DNA of 64,000 nt from Alteraurantiacibacter hainanensis (GCF_036321025.1 NZ_JAZAPB010000001.1:992001-1056000); one strand, 5' to 3'. Counted from the stretch's first letter, positions 18,330 to 28,232 are shown. Notes: generated by a model not told the origin, from the sequence alone. Numbers and translations are program-made.

Positions 18330-19133
18330 ATGCTGCTGCCGATCCGAACCGTGGAGAAAGTCTGGGGCCGCGACGCGCTGCCCGCGCCGTTCGTCGCTCC
18401 CCAGGGCAAGCGCATCGGCGAGATCTGGTTCGAACCGCCCGAACGGATGTCCGACCTGCTGGTGAAGTACCTGTTCACCAGCGACAAGCTTTCGATCCAG
18501 TGCCACCCGAACAGCCAGCAGGCGCAGGCAGCCGGACACGGCTCCGGGGGCAAGGACGAATGCTGGATCGTGGTCGCCGCCGATCCGGGCGCGACGCTCG
18601 GCATAGGGTTCGACCGAGCCCTCGATGCCGACGCCCTGCGCGCCGCCGCGCACGACGGCTCGATAGAGGACCTGATGACCTGGTTCGAGGTGCAGGCGGG
18701 CGACGTTTTCTACATTCCGGCGAACACAGTGCATGCCATCGGGCCGGGATGTTCGATCATCGAGATTCAGCAGAACTCGGACATCACCTATCGCCTGTAC
18801 GATTACGGCCGCCCGCGCGAATTGCACCTCGATGCGGGCATGGAAGTGGCCGATGGCTCTCCGTACGATCGCGACCTGATGCAACGCCTGCCTGGCCACG
18901 GCAGCGCGTCGCTGGTGGACGGCCCGTTCTTCCGCATCGACTGGGTCGACGGCGTGCCTGCCGAAGACCTGCTCTACAGCTATGCCGCGCCGCTGCTTGT
19001 GCTGCCGCTCGCGGGCGAGGTGCTGGCCGACGGCGAGGTGGTGAAGCCCGGCGAGTGCGCGCTGGCACCCGACCTTGCCAGCGTAACCTTCGCGCCGCAG
19101 GGCAAGGCGCTGGTGACCGCGCCTGTCGATTGA
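18330..19133 (+). CDS. manA: Mannose-6-phosphate isomerase, class I
   Basis: 267 aa. Zinc-site motifs of type I phosphomannose isomerases are visible: QCHPNSQQA near residue 52 and DVFYIPANTVHAIGPG near 128, with IEIQQNSDITYRLYDYGR following. The enzyme interconverts mannose-6-P and fructose-6-P, feeding GDP-mannose and polysaccharide synthesis. It is shorter than E. coli ManA (391 aa) because it belongs to the compact bacterial/Firmicute-type group. The start at 18330 (MLLPIRTVEKVWG) is the conserved N-terminus. Confidence 0.9.
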   Translation: MLLPIRTVEKVWGRDALPAPFVAPQGKRIGEIWFEPPERMSDLLVKYLFTSDKLSIQCHPNSQQAQAAGHGSGGKDECWIVVAADPGATLGIGFDRALDADALRAAAHDGSIEDLMTWFEVQAGDVFYIPANTVHAIGPGCSIIEIQQNSDITYRLYDYGRPRELHLDAGMEVADGSPYDRDLMQRLPGHGSASLVDGPFFRIDWVDGVPAEDLLYSYAAPLLVLPLAGEVLADGEVVKPGECALAPDLASVTFAPQGKALVTAPVD

Positions 19134-19153
19134 CGACTATCGCTGCGGGACGC

Positions 19154-19939
19154 CTAGCGCCCCGTCCACTTCGCCTCGCGCTTCTCGACGAAGGCCTTCA
19201 TGCCTTCCGCCTTGTCTTCCGTCGCGGCCAGTACCTGGAACAGGCGGCGTTCGTATTTCAGGCCCTGGTCCAGCGTGGTCTCGAAGGCCGCGTCCACCGC
19301 TTCCTTGTTGGCCACGGCGGCGAGCGGAGCCATTCCGGCAATTGCCTCGGCAGCCTTCATCGCCTCGTCCAGCAGGTCGTCGTGAGGGACGAGGCGCGCG
19401 ACGAGGCCGCTTCGCTCCGCTTCCTCGGCGTCCATCATCCGGCCCGTGAGGCACAGGTCCATCGCCTTGGCCTTGCCCACGGCGCGGGTCAGGCGCTGGC
19501 TGCCGCCCATGCCCGGCAGCACGCCCAGCTTGATCTCCGGCTGGCCGAACTTCGCATTCTCCGAAGCGATGATGAAATCGGCCATCATGGCCACTTCGCA
19601 GCCGCCACCCAGCGCGAAACCGTTGACCGCGGCGATCCACGGCTTGCGGGTACGGCGGGCAAAATCCTCGGTCCACCCGGAGAAGAAATCCTCGGCGTAC
19701 ATCTCGGCAGAAGGTTTGTCGGCCATCTCCTTGATGTCGGCACCGGCGGCAAAGGCCTTGTCGCCGCTGCCGGTCAGCACCAGGCAGCGCTGGCCCTTGT
19801 CGGCATCGAAGGCGGCGAAGGCCGCGATCAGTTCGGCCAGCACGCCGGAATTGAGCGCATTGAGCGCCTGGGGACGATTGAGCGTGACGAGAGTAACCGC
19901 GCCGCGCTGTTCCACGAGAATGTTCTGATAGTCTGCCAT
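19154..19939 (-). CDS. Enoyl-CoA hydratase/isomerase (crotonase family)
   Basis: 261 aa. Crotonase signatures are LNRPQALNALN, AFAAGADIKEM (oxyanion hole), and NGFALGGGCEVAMM with the first catalytic Glu. GQPEIKLGVLPGMGGSQRL supplies the second Glu. Both acids are present, so it should hydrate short-chain 2-enoyl-CoA. The ATG at 19939 is preceded by a perfect AGGAGG. It is last in a minus-strand group mmsA-mmsB-gdhA-this gene, which fits valine/fatty-acid degradation; methacrylyl-CoA hydration is a plausible use. Confidence 0.9.
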   Translation of the reverse strand: MADYQNILVEQRGAVTLVTLNRPQALNALNSGVLAELIAAFAAFDADKGQRCLVLTGSGDKAFAAGADIKEMADKPSAEMYAEDFFSGWTEDFARRTRKPWIAAVNGFALGGGCEVAMMADFIIASENAKFGQPEIKLGVLPGMGGSQRLTRAVGKAKAMDLCLTGRMMDAEEAERSGLVARLVPHDDLLDEAMKAAEAIAGMAPLAAVANKEAVDAAFETTLDQGLKYERRLFQVLAATEDKAEGMKAFVEKREAKWTGR

Positions 19940-19992
19940 GTGCCTCCTGATAGGCCCGCCGCCGCGCGACATAAAGGGCCAAGCTCGATTGC

Positions 19993-21342
19993 CTACACCA
20001 CGCCGAATGCCAGCATGGCATCGGCCACTTTCTTGAAACCGGCGATGTTCGCGCCCCTGGCATAGTCGACGTAACCGTCGTCTTCGCCGTACTCCACGCA
20101 CTTGCCGTGGATGTCGCGCATCAGGTCGGCGAGCATGTCTTCCAGCCTGTTTCGCTCCCAGCTCACCCGCTCGGCGTTCTGGCTCATCTCCAGCCCGGAT
20201 ACGGCAACGCCGCCAGCGTTCGCCGCCTTGCCCGGCGCAAAGAGCACCCTGGCATCGCGCAGGATATCCACTGCGTTCGACGTGGTGGGCATGTTCGCCC
20301 CTTCCACCAGGGCACAGATGCCGTTCTCCACCAGCGCCTTCGCCTCCTCGTCACCGATCTCGTTCTGGGTCGCGCAGGGCATGGCGATATCGGCATCGAC
20401 GCTCCACGGGTCGCCGCCTTCCTTGAACGAGGCGGAGGAGAACTTCTCGGCATATTCGCTGATCCGTCCGCGCCGCTCCAGCTTCAGGTCCTTCACCCAT
20501 TGCAGCTTGTCCGCATCTAGGCCCTCGGGATCGTGGATGCATCCGTCGCTATCGGAGAGGGTGAGCACTTTCGCGCCCAGCGCGACCAGCTTTTCAGCTG
20601 CGTGCAGGGCGACGTTGCCCGAACCGGAAATGACGACTTTCTGCCCTTCGATGTCGCGGTCGATGCCCTCCAGCATGTTCCGCAGGAAATGCACCGCGCC
20701 ATAGCCCGTCGCCTCCACCCTGACGGCCGAGCCGCCATATTCGCTGGCCTTGCCCGTCAGCACGCCTTCCCAGCGTCCGGTGATCCGCTTGTACTGGCCG
20801 AACAGGTAGCCGATCTCGCGGCCGCCGACGCCGATGTCGCCGGCAGGCACGTCCACCTCTGTGCCGATGTGGCGATAGAGTTCGGTCATGAAGCTCTGGC
20901 AGAAGCGCATGACCTCTGCCTCGCTCTTGCCCTTGGGGTTGAAATTGGCCCCGCCCTTGCCCCCGCCCATGGGCAGGCCGGTAAGCGAATTCTTGAAGGT
21001 CTGCTCGAAGGCGAGGAACTTCAGCACGCTTTCGGTCACCGAGGGATGGAAACGCAGGCCGCCCTTGTACGGCCCGATGGCGTTGTTGTTCTGCACCCGC
21101 CAGCCGCGCTCCACGCGGATGTTGTGATCGTCGTCCTCCCAGCAGACGCGGAACGAGACGATCCGGTCCGGCTCCGCCATGCGCCGCAGGATTTCCGCCT
21201 CGTGATATTCGTGCTTGTCCTCGATCCAGCCGAAGATGTCCTTCGACACCTCGTGCACGGCCTGGACGAACTCGTCCTGGCCCGGATTGCGCTTCTTCAC
21301 GCCCTCCATGAACGTATCGAGATCGGGACACTGGGCAGACAT
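19993..21342 (-). CDS. gdhA: NADP-specific glutamate dehydrogenase
   Basis: 449 aa, standard hexameric small-subunit length. Conserved motifs: GGLRFHPSV, LPMGGGKGGANFNPKGKS (catalytic Lys region), PAGDIGVGGREIGYLFGQYKR, and the dinucleotide site VVISGSGNVALHAAEKL. It catalyses reversible amination of 2-oxoglutarate with NADPH, linking ammonium assimilation to carbon flow. Its position between mmsB and an enoyl-CoA hydratase suggests coordination of amino-acid catabolism with nitrogen recycling. Confidence 0.96.
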   Translation of the reverse strand: MSAQCPDLDTFMEGVKKRNPGQDEFVQAVHEVSKDIFGWIEDKHEYHEAEILRRMAEPDRIVSFRVCWEDDDHNIRVERGWRVQNNNAIGPYKGGLRFHPSVTESVLKFLAFEQTFKNSLTGLPMGGGKGGANFNPKGKSEAEVMRFCQSFMTELYRHIGTEVDVPAGDIGVGGREIGYLFGQYKRITGRWEGVLTGKASEYGGSAVRVEATGYGAVHFLRNMLEGIDRDIEGQKVVISGSGNVALHAAEKLVALGAKVLTLSDSDGCIHDPEGLDADKLQWVKDLKLERRGRISEYAEKFSSASFKEGGDPWSVDADIAMPCATQNEIGDEEAKALVENGICALVEGANMPTTSNAVDILRDARVLFAPGKAANAGGVAVSGLEMSQNAERVSWERNRLEDMLADLMRDIHGKCVEYGEDDGYVDYARGANIAGFKKVADAMLAFGVV

Positions 21343-21422
21343 CGGCGCTCCTCGTGCAATCGCGGACGCGCGGCCTTGCGCGCCTCTGGATCAGGCGCTT
21401 GAAGGACCCGTCGGTTCCTGAC

Positions 21423-22295
21423 CTAGTCGTATTCGGTGATGATCGCCGAGAAGTCGCGGCTGCCGTTGCCCGCTCCGTCGAACGCCTCGTAAAGCTCCTT
21501 CGCCAGCGAGCCGATGCGCGGATTGACGTGCGCGGTGGCCGCGGCGTCCATCGCCAGTTTCAGGTCTTTCAGCATCAGCGCGGTGGCAAAGCCGCCTTGG
21601 TAATCGTTGTCCGCTGGCGACTTCGGCCCCACGCCGGGCACGGGGCAATAGCTGGTCATGCTCCAGCACTGGCCCGAACTGACAGAGGAGATGTCGTAGA
21701 AGGTCTGCGGATCGAGGCCGAGCTTCTCGGCCATCTTGAACGCTTCCGCCGTGCCGATCATCTGCACCGCCAGCAGCATGTTGTTGCAGATCTTGGCGGC
21801 CTGCCCGTTGCCGGCGTCGCCCGCATGGATCACGGCCTTGCCCATGTCCTTCAGCACCGCCTCGGCGCGCTTGAAGGCCTTGTCCGTGCCGCCGACCATG
21901 AAGGTGAGCGTGCCGCCTTCCGCCGCGGCAATGCCGCCCGATACCGGCGAATCCACCATGTCGTGTCCGGCCTCTTCCGCCGCCGCGATCACCTCGCGCG
22001 CGGTGGCGACGTCGATGGTGGAGCAATCGATCAGCACGGCATCGCCGGGAGCGTGACCGATCACCTCGCTTGTGTAGACCGTCTTCACGATCTGGCCGTT
22101 GGGCAGCATGGATACCACGGCCTCGACGCCTTCACAGGCCTCGGCCGCGGTGGCGAAGGTCTCGCAACCGTTTTCGCGCGCGGCCTCCAGCGCCTTTTCC
22201 GAGAGGTCGAAGGCGCGCACCTCGTGCCCCGCCTTTGCCAGGTTCGCGGCCATTCCGCCGCCCATGTTGCCAAGGCCGATGAATGCGATTTTCAT
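21423..22295 (-). CDS. mmsB: 3-hydroxyisobutyrate dehydrogenase
   Basis: 290 aa. It starts with the Rossmann motif FIGLGNMGGGMAANLAKAGH; the substrate motif DSPVSGGIAAAEGGTLTFMVGG and the catalytic Lys in GNGQAAKICNN are present. It oxidises 3-hydroxyisobutyrate to methylmalonate semialdehyde with NAD in valine degradation. It begins 13 bp after mmsA on the same strand, the classic mmsAB pair. Confidence 0.95.
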   Translation of the reverse strand: MKIAFIGLGNMGGGMAANLAKAGHEVRAFDLSEKALEAARENGCETFATAAEACEGVEAVVSMLPNGQIVKTVYTSEVIGHAPGDAVLIDCSTIDVATAREVIAAAEEAGHDMVDSPVSGGIAAAEGGTLTFMVGGTDKAFKRAEAVLKDMGKAVIHAGDAGNGQAAKICNNMLLAVQMIGTAEAFKMAEKLGLDPQTFYDISSVSSGQCWSMTSYCPVPGVGPKSPADNDYQGGFATALMLKDLKLAMDAAATAHVNPRIGSLAKELYEAFDGAGNGSRDFSAIITEYD

Positions 22296-22308
22296 GCTGT
22301 CCGCTCCT

Positions 22309-23805
22309 TCAGAGAGTGGGAATCAGGAATGCGTTCGAACCATTGCCGCCGCCGTCCGGCCAGCGCTGGGTCACGGTCTTCACCTTGGTCCAGAACTTCA
22401 GCCCCTCGGTGCCGTACTGGTTGGTGTCGCCAAAGGCGCTGCGCTTCCAGCCGCCGAAGGTGTGATAGCTGACCGGAACCGGGATCGGCACGTTCACGCC
22501 CACCATGCCGACCTCGACCCGGCTGGCGAACTCGCGCGCCGCGTGGCCGTTGCGGGTGAAGATGGCCACGCCGTTGCCGTACTGGTGCTCGCTCGGCAGG
22601 CGAACGGCGTCCTCGAAATCCTTGGCCCGCACGATCTGCAGCACCGGGCCGAAGATCTCTTCCTTGTAGCTTTCCATGTCGGTGGTGACATGGTCGATCA
22701 GGGTCGGGCCGACGAAGAAGCCGTCCTCGTGCCCCTGCAGGCTGAAGCCGCGCCCGTCGATCACGATCTCCGCGCCTTCCTTCTCGGCGGTGTCGATCCA
22801 GTTCTCGATGCGGGTGCGATGCTCGGGCGTGACGACCGGGCCGTAATGCGCCTCGGGATCGTTGGACACGCCCACGCGCAGCCCCTCGATCGCGGGGATC
22901 AGCTTTGCCTTCAGCCGTTCCGCCGTATCCTCGCCCACGGGCACCACCACCGGCAGCGCCATGCAGCGCTCTCCGGCAGAGCCGAAGGCCGCACCGGCAA
23001 GGTCGTTCACCACCATGTCGAGGTCGGCGTCGGGCATCACGATGCCGTGGTTCTTGGCCCCGCCCATCGCCTGCACGCGCTTGCCGTTGTCCGCGCCGCG
23101 CCGGTAGACGTAGTGCGCGATATCGCTCGAGCCCACGAAGCTGATGCCAGCGATGTCGGGATGGTCGAGAATGGCGTCGACCATTTCCTTGTCGCCGTGC
23201 ACCACTTGCAGCAGGCCCTTGGGCGCGCCCGCTTCCACGAACAGCTCCGCCAGCCGCACCGGCACGCTGGGATCACGCTCGCTGGGCTTGAGGATGAAGG
23301 CGTTGCCCGCCGCCGTCGCCATGCCGAACATCCACATCGGGATCATGGCCGGAAAGTTGAACGGAGTGATACCCGCGCCGATGCCGATCGGCTGGCGCAT
23401 GGAGTAGACATCGATGCCGGTGCCCGCACCCAGGGTATGCTCGCCCTTGGCGACCTGCGGGATGCCGCAGGCGTATTCGATCACTTCCAGGCCGCGCTGC
23501 ACGTCGCCCTTGGCATCGTCCACCACCTTGCCGTGCTCGCTGGAAAGCAGCTCGGCCAGTTCCTGCATGTTGGCCTCGATCAGCTCCTTGAAGGCGAACA
23601 TGACGCGCGCCCGCTTCTGCGGGTTCATCGCCGCCCACTCGGGCTGCACCTTCCTGGCGCCTGCCACCGCGCGCTCCAGCAGCTGCGCGTCGCCCAGCGC
23701 AACCTGCGCCTGGACTTCGCCGGTCGAGGGGTTCCAGATATCGTGAACACGCCCGCCTTCGCTGGCGTAGTGTTCTCCATCGATGAAATGCCGGACCTGG
23801 CGCAT
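22309..23805 (-). CDS. mmsA: CoA-acylating methylmalonate-semialdehyde dehydrogenase
   Basis: 498 aa aldehyde dehydrogenase. Family marks: PFNFPAMIPMWMFGMA, ISFVGSSDIAHYVYRRG, catalytic cysteine in AGERCMALPVVVPVG, and the C-terminal YGTEGLKFWTKVKTVTQRW typical of MmsA. It converts methylmalonate semialdehyde plus CoA to propionyl-CoA, the last specific step of valine degradation. The ATG at 23805 (MRQVRHFIDGEH) is the conserved start; the track of upstream codons reads into non-conserved sequence. Confidence 0.95.
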   Translation of the reverse strand: MRQVRHFIDGEHYASEGGRVHDIWNPSTGEVQAQVALGDAQLLERAVAGARKVQPEWAAMNPQKRARVMFAFKELIEANMQELAELLSSEHGKVVDDAKGDVQRGLEVIEYACGIPQVAKGEHTLGAGTGIDVYSMRQPIGIGAGITPFNFPAMIPMWMFGMATAAGNAFILKPSERDPSVPVRLAELFVEAGAPKGLLQVVHGDKEMVDAILDHPDIAGISFVGSSDIAHYVYRRGADNGKRVQAMGGAKNHGIVMPDADLDMVVNDLAGAAFGSAGERCMALPVVVPVGEDTAERLKAKLIPAIEGLRVGVSNDPEAHYGPVVTPEHRTRIENWIDTAEKEGAEIVIDGRGFSLQGHEDGFFVGPTLIDHVTTDMESYKEEIFGPVLQIVRAKDFEDAVRLPSEHQYGNGVAIFTRNGHAAREFASRVEVGMVGVNVPIPVPVSYHTFGGWKRSAFGDTNQYGTEGLKFWTKVKTVTQRWPDGGGNGSNAFLIPTL

Positions 23806-24088
23806 GGCTGTGGGTTCCTCTCTCGCGATTGGTCTTGCCGCCCCGCCTGTCAGGCGAGATAGTTTCACGCAAGACTATTTTTCCGGGGCGTGCCGCAACT
23901 GCGCCCGTTCGTGCTCCAGCCCCGAAACGCAGGCGCGGCGGCATTGGTGCCCGGAAAGACAGAACGACGACCTCGCAGGGGCCCGACGGTCCGGACTATG
24001 CGCACAAAAATCAGCGCGATGTAAGAATGGCTTCACAAGCGCGGGGCACGGGGCACGCGTCGTCCACTCTCAAGAAAGCGCGAATCGC

Positions 24089-25687
24089 ATGTCGGACCTG
24101 CTCGGCAAACGACTGGAACTTTCCCGCCGGCACCTGCTTCAACGCTTCGGCGGCGGCGCGGTAGCCGCAATGGCGCTCGTGCAGGCAGGCCCGCTGCTCG
24201 CCTCGCCGGTGTTCCGCACCTATCCCTTTCAACTGGGCGTCGCATCGGGAGATCCGGCCCCGGACGGGTTCGTCATCTGGACGCGTCTGGCGCCGGACCC
24301 CCTCGACATCGATTACGGCATGCCCGCAGCCGCCGTGGAAGTGGGCTGGGAAGTCGCCGCGGACGAAGTCTTCCGCGAAATCGTGCAGACCGGCACGGCT
24401 CTCGCCCGGCCCGAACTTGGCCACGCGGTCCACGTGGAAGTCGCGGGCCTGCAACCGGGTCGCCCCTACTGGTATCGTTTCACGGCCGGGCGCGAGCGCA
24501 GCCTGTGGGGACAGGCCCGCACGCTGCCCACCGCAGGCGCGCCCGTCGAAAGGTTGCGCTTCGGCGTCGCCGGGTGCCAGCACTTCGAGCAGGGCTATTA
24601 CACCGCCTATCGACACCTCGCGGCAGAGAACCCCGAATTCGTCTTCTGTTACGGCGACTACATCTACGAAGGGCGGTCGAACCGCGTCTGGAACGGCGGG
24701 GAGATGGGCCCGATCGAGAACGTACGGCAATACGCCGGGGACGAGCTCTATTCGCTAGGCGACTATCGCCGCCGCTACGCCCAGACGCGCATGGATACCG
24801 ATCTCCAGGCGGCGCATGCCGCAGCCCCCTGGTTCATGACCTGGGACGACCACGAGATCGACAACAACTGGACGGCCGAGATCGACCAGGACGGAACGCC
24901 TGCGGCCATATTCGCACTGCGCAAGCAGGCGGCGATGCAGGCCTACTACGAGCATATGCCGCTGCGCGCATCGTCCATGCCCGTGGGGCCTGCCATGCGG
25001 CTCTATCGCCAGGCCAGCTATGGCGACCTGCTCGACCTGAACCTCCTCGACACGCGGCAATACCGGAGCGACCAGCCGTGCGAAGACCGGTGGGGCCAGC
25101 CCTGCGACACGATAGGCCGCCGCGATGCAGAGGTGCTGGGCCGCGCGCAGGAGAGCTGGCTTTTCGAGAGGCTGCGGCAGTCGCAGTCGCGCTGGCAGGT
25201 GCTGGCGCAACAGGTGATGATGATGGACCTCGACCGGACGCCGGGAGAGGTGCGCACCGAGAACCTCGACAGCTGGGCCGGCTACCGCGAACCGCGCCGC
25301 CGCCTGCTGGAAACCGTGCGCGAACAGGGCCGCGGCAACGTGGTCGTGCTGACGGGCGACGAGCACCAGAACTACGCGGGCGAACTGCACCTCGACGGCC
25401 AGCGGCCCGACGCACGCCCGATCGCGACCGAATTCGTCACCACGTCGATCTCGTCAGGCGGGAACGGCGTGGACCAGCGCGCGGACACCGCCGCCATCCA
25501 GCAGGAAAACCCGCAACTCAAATGGCATAACGCCCGGCGCGGCTACGTGATCTGCGACGTGACGCCCGATGTCTGGACTACCGAATACAGGACGCTGGAC
25601 AGCGTGACCGAACGCGGGGCGGAGATCCGCACCCGCATGCGCATGGCGGTGGACCACGGCAGGCCGGGCTCGCTGGCCGAAGCGTGA
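24089..25687 (+). CDS. phoD: PhoD-family alkaline phosphatase
   Basis: About 532 aa. The N-terminus SRRHLLQRFGGGAVAAMALV is a twin-arginine-type signal, typical for PhoD. Metal and catalytic motifs: GVASGDPAPDGFVIWTRLAP, FCYGDYIYEG, MTWDDHEIDNNWT, VVVLTGDEHQNYAGEL. PhoD enzymes are Ca/Fe-dependent phosphomonoesterases/diesterases that release phosphate from organic esters in the periplasm. The ATG at 24089 is supported by the signal peptide although no strong ribosome-binding site is visible. Pho-box control is expected but not identified. Confidence 0.9.
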   Translation: MSDLLGKRLELSRRHLLQRFGGGAVAAMALVQAGPLLASPVFRTYPFQLGVASGDPAPDGFVIWTRLAPDPLDIDYGMPAAAVEVGWEVAADEVFREIVQTGTALARPELGHAVHVEVAGLQPGRPYWYRFTAGRERSLWGQARTLPTAGAPVERLRFGVAGCQHFEQGYYTAYRHLAAENPEFVFCYGDYIYEGRSNRVWNGGEMGPIENVRQYAGDELYSLGDYRRRYAQTRMDTDLQAAHAAAPWFMTWDDHEIDNNWTAEIDQDGTPAAIFALRKQAAMQAYYEHMPLRASSMPVGPAMRLYRQASYGDLLDLNLLDTRQYRSDQPCEDRWGQPCDTIGRRDAEVLGRAQESWLFERLRQSQSRWQVLAQQVMMMDLDRTPGEVRTENLDSWAGYREPRRRLLETVREQGRGNVVVLTGDEHQNYAGELHLDGQRPDARPIATEFVTTSISSGGNGVDQRADTAAIQQENPQLKWHNARRGYVICDVTPDVWTTEYRTLDSVTERGAEIRTRMRMAVDHGRPGSLAEA

Positions 25688-26119
25688 TCAGCCGCTGGTC
25701 AGAGTGAAGGCGGAGGGCAGCAGCGCACCGATGGTCGTCGTCACGCGTTGCCTGCCGCTGTGATCGCAGCAGACGACCGCGATGTCCCGGCCCGATAGGG
25801 TGGCGGCCTCCATGATTGCCTGTCGACATCCGCCGCAGGGCATCACCGGCTCTCCCTCGTCGCTGGCGGCGAAGCGCGGACCACCGACCACGGCCAGCCG
25901 CGCGACGTTCTCCAGCCCGAAGGCGATCTGCGCCGCCGCCAGCGCCGATTGCTCGGCACACACGCCCAGCCGGTAGCAGGCGTTTTCCATGTTCGCGCCC
26001 AGGGCGATGACACCCTGCGTGCTTTCCACGGCGCACCCGACGAGGAAATCGGAATAGGGCGCATGGGCCTTCCCGCGCGCATCCAGTGCGGCCTTCACCA
26101 GTTCGTCCGTGTCACTCAT
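25688..26119 (-). CDS. cdd: Cytidine deaminase
   Basis: 143 aa, homotetrameric-type cytidine deaminase. Motifs: YSDFLVGCAV, substrate-binding GANMENACYRLGVCAEQSAL (zinc Cys and catalytic Glu) and PCGGCRQAIME (two zinc cysteines). It deaminates cytidine/deoxycytidine to uridine/deoxyuridine. Start overlaps the stop of the upstream queuosine-precursor transporter gene (ATGA at 26116-26119). A divergent NupC nucleoside transporter completes a salvage unit. Confidence 0.92.
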   Translation of the reverse strand: MSDTDELVKAALDARGKAHAPYSDFLVGCAVESTQGVIALGANMENACYRLGVCAEQSALAAAQIAFGLENVARLAVVGGPRFAASDEGEPVMPCGGCRQAIMEAATLSGRDIAVVCCDHSGRQRVTTTIGALLPSAFTLTSG

Positions 26120-26787
26120 TGCGCGATCCATCCTTGCCGTGCGTCGAGCCGTCGCGCCACTGCAATCGCGCCGACGATGAGGAAAGGCACCAGCACGAAG
26201 GACAGGACGACCTTGGTCACGGCCTGCCCCACCAGCAGGCCGCCGATCGGAAACTCGCCATAGAATGCCAGCGTGATGAAGATCAGCGTGTCCACCGCCT
26301 GGCTGATGGCCGATGCGATGGCACCGCGCGCCATCAGACGGAACCCGCTTCCCTCTCCGGCCCGGCCGCGCAGCCTGTCGAAAATCCACACGTTGAGCAG
26401 CAGCGAGATGCCGTAGGCCACCGGTCCCGCCGCCATGATGCGCGGGGTCTGCGCATGCACCCGCTCGAAGGCGGCCAGATTTTCCGTGGGCATGTCGGGC
26501 GAAGGCGGAAGGACCAGAACCAGCCCGATCAGGGCGATCGAGGCCGCCAGCGGAAGGAACCCCCACAGCACCATCCGGTCCGCCGTGGCCTTGCCATGCA
26601 ATTGCGACACGGCGCTGGAAATGACGACCAGCAGCAGGAAGGCGAGAATTCCGCTCTCGACGATCAGCGGACCAATGGCGAACTGCTTGTAGGCCAGCAC
26701 GCCCGCGATCACCGTCATCCCGCCGTAAAGCATGGCGAATACGAAGAGAGATCGTGGCGGCGATTCGACGGGCAGCGTACGGTCCAT
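26116..26787 (-). CDS. VUT/YhhQ-family queuosine precursor transporter
   Basis: 223 aa, six hydrophobic spans. The motif VAYGISLLLNVWIFDRLRGR and AISQAVDTLIFITLAFYGEFP (the DTLIF core) is the signature of the DUF165/YhhQ family, which imports 7-cyano/7-aminomethyl-7-deazaguanine for tRNA queuosine. Its stop overlaps the start of cdd, so the two are translationally coupled, joining base and nucleoside salvage. Start at 26787 is the only ATG giving the full first span. Confidence 0.85.
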   Translation of the reverse strand: MDRTLPVESPPRSLFVFAMLYGGMTVIAGVLAYKQFAIGPLIVESGILAFLLLVVISSAVSQLHGKATADRMVLWGFLPLAASIALIGLVLVLPPSPDMPTENLAAFERVHAQTPRIMAAGPVAYGISLLLNVWIFDRLRGRAGEGSGFRLMARGAIASAISQAVDTLIFITLAFYGEFPIGGLLVGQAVTKVVLSFVLVPFLIVGAIAVARRLDARQGWIAQ

Positions 26788-26898
26788 TCCGGTTCGCTAT
26801 TCAAGCCGGATGGCAATTGAAAGACTGCTGCCGAGAATTCGTTTGAACCGCGTCTTGCCATGGGCAAGATGACGGCCCGCACAGCCACAGGAGTATGC

Positions 26899-28221
26899 GT
26901 GCCTCCCCAGTTTGTTTCGCTTGCGGGGATCGCCGTGATCCTGCTGATCGCGGTTGTGCTGTCCAGTGCCAGGCGAAGCATCAGGCTGCGCGTCGTGGCC
27001 TCGGCCTTCGCCCTGCAGGCCGGGATCGCGGCCCTTGTCCTGCGGACCGAATGGGGCGCGGCGATGATCCAGGCGATGGCCAACGGCGTGGCCGCGCTGC
27101 TTTCCTATGCCGATGCCGGCACGCAGTTCCTGTTCGGCAGCAACGATGCCAATCCGCTGTCCGACACCTTCGCGCTGGGCGCGCTGCCGGTGATCGTGTT
27201 CTTCGCCTCGCTGGTGTCGATCCTCTATCACTTGGGCGTGATGCAGCGGCTGGTCCGCTGGCTTGGCGGAGCGATCGGCTGGATCACCGGCATATCAAAG
27301 GTGGAATCGCTCGGCTCTGCTGCGAACATCTTTGTCGGACAGTCCGAAAGTCCGCTGGTCGTGCGCCCGTATCTCGCTGCGCTCTCGCCCTCGCGACTGT
27401 TCACCCTGATGACCGTGGGCATGGCGGGCGTGGCCGGCACGATCCTGGCCGCCTACGCCGGGCTGCTGGGCGCGAGCTACCTTCCCGTGCTGCTGGCCGC
27501 AGCCTTCATGTCCGCGCCCGGCGGCATCCTGATGGCCAAGATCATCATGCCCGATACAGAGGAGGCTTCGCCCGAGGCGGAGGGCGAGCTGACTCTGCCG
27601 CGCAGCCGGATCAGCGCCGAAGGCCCAGCCGCGATAACCGAGGGCGGCGAACTGCCGCACGAGGTCGAGGTGGCCGCGCATTTCGATGCCGATGGCCGCG
27701 CCGCCAACATCATCGAAGCCGCGGCGCAGGGCGCGCAGACCGGCCTGCGGCTGGCCGTGGCGGTCGGAGCCATGGTGCTGACGTTCGTTGCCCTGATCGC
27801 GCTTGCCAACGGCATCCTCGGCGGCGTGGGCGGATGGTTCGGCGTGCCCGACCTGTCCTTCCAGCAGATCCTCGGCTGGGTGTTCGCTCCGATCATGTAT
27901 CTCATCGGCGTGCCCTGGGCGGAGGCGGGAACGGCGGGAGGCCTGTTCGGCACCAAGATCGTGCTCAACGAATTCGTCGCCTTCATAGACCTTGGCGCGC
28001 TGGAAGACGGGACGCTGGGCCCGCGCTCAGCCGCCATTGTCACCTTCGCCCTGTGCGGCTTTGCCAATTTCAGTTCCATCGCCATCCAGATGGCCGTCAC
28101 CGGAGGTCTCGCTCCCAACCAGCGGCCCGTGATCGCCCGGCTGGGGCTGAAGGCGCTCGCCGCCGGTTCACTCGCCAACCTGATGAGCGCGGCCCTCGCC
28201 GGGCTGCTGCTGCCGCTGTAA
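26899..28221 (+). CDS. Concentrative nucleoside transporter (NupC/CNT family)
   Basis: About 440 aa, ten hydrophobic spans. Family motifs: the N-terminal SLAGIAVILLIAVVLSSARR, GGAIGWITGISKVESLGSAANIFVGQSESPLVVRPY, and GLFGTKIVLNEFVAF with CGFANFSSIAIQ. CNT proteins take up nucleosides with H+ or Na+. GTG at 26899 is preferred because AGGAG lies 5 nt upstream and the hydrophobic N-terminus starts there; an ATG at 26860 is the alternative. Divergent from the cdd operon, with which it shares a nucleoside theme. Confidence 0.9.
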   Translation: MPPQFVSLAGIAVILLIAVVLSSARRSIRLRVVASAFALQAGIAALVLRTEWGAAMIQAMANGVAALLSYADAGTQFLFGSNDANPLSDTFALGALPVIVFFASLVSILYHLGVMQRLVRWLGGAIGWITGISKVESLGSAANIFVGQSESPLVVRPYLAALSPSRLFTLMTVGMAGVAGTILAAYAGLLGASYLPVLLAAAFMSAPGGILMAKIIMPDTEEASPEAEGELTLPRSRISAEGPAAITEGGELPHEVEVAAHFDADGRAANIIEAAAQGAQTGLRLAVAVGAMVLTFVALIALANGILGGVGGWFGVPDLSFQQILGWVFAPIMYLIGVPWAEAGTAGGLFGTKIVLNEFVAFIDLGALEDGTLGPRSAAIVTFALCGFANFSSIAIQMAVTGGLAPNQRPVIARLGLKALAAGSLANLMSAALAGLLLPL

Positions 28222-28232
28222 GGATTTCGCCC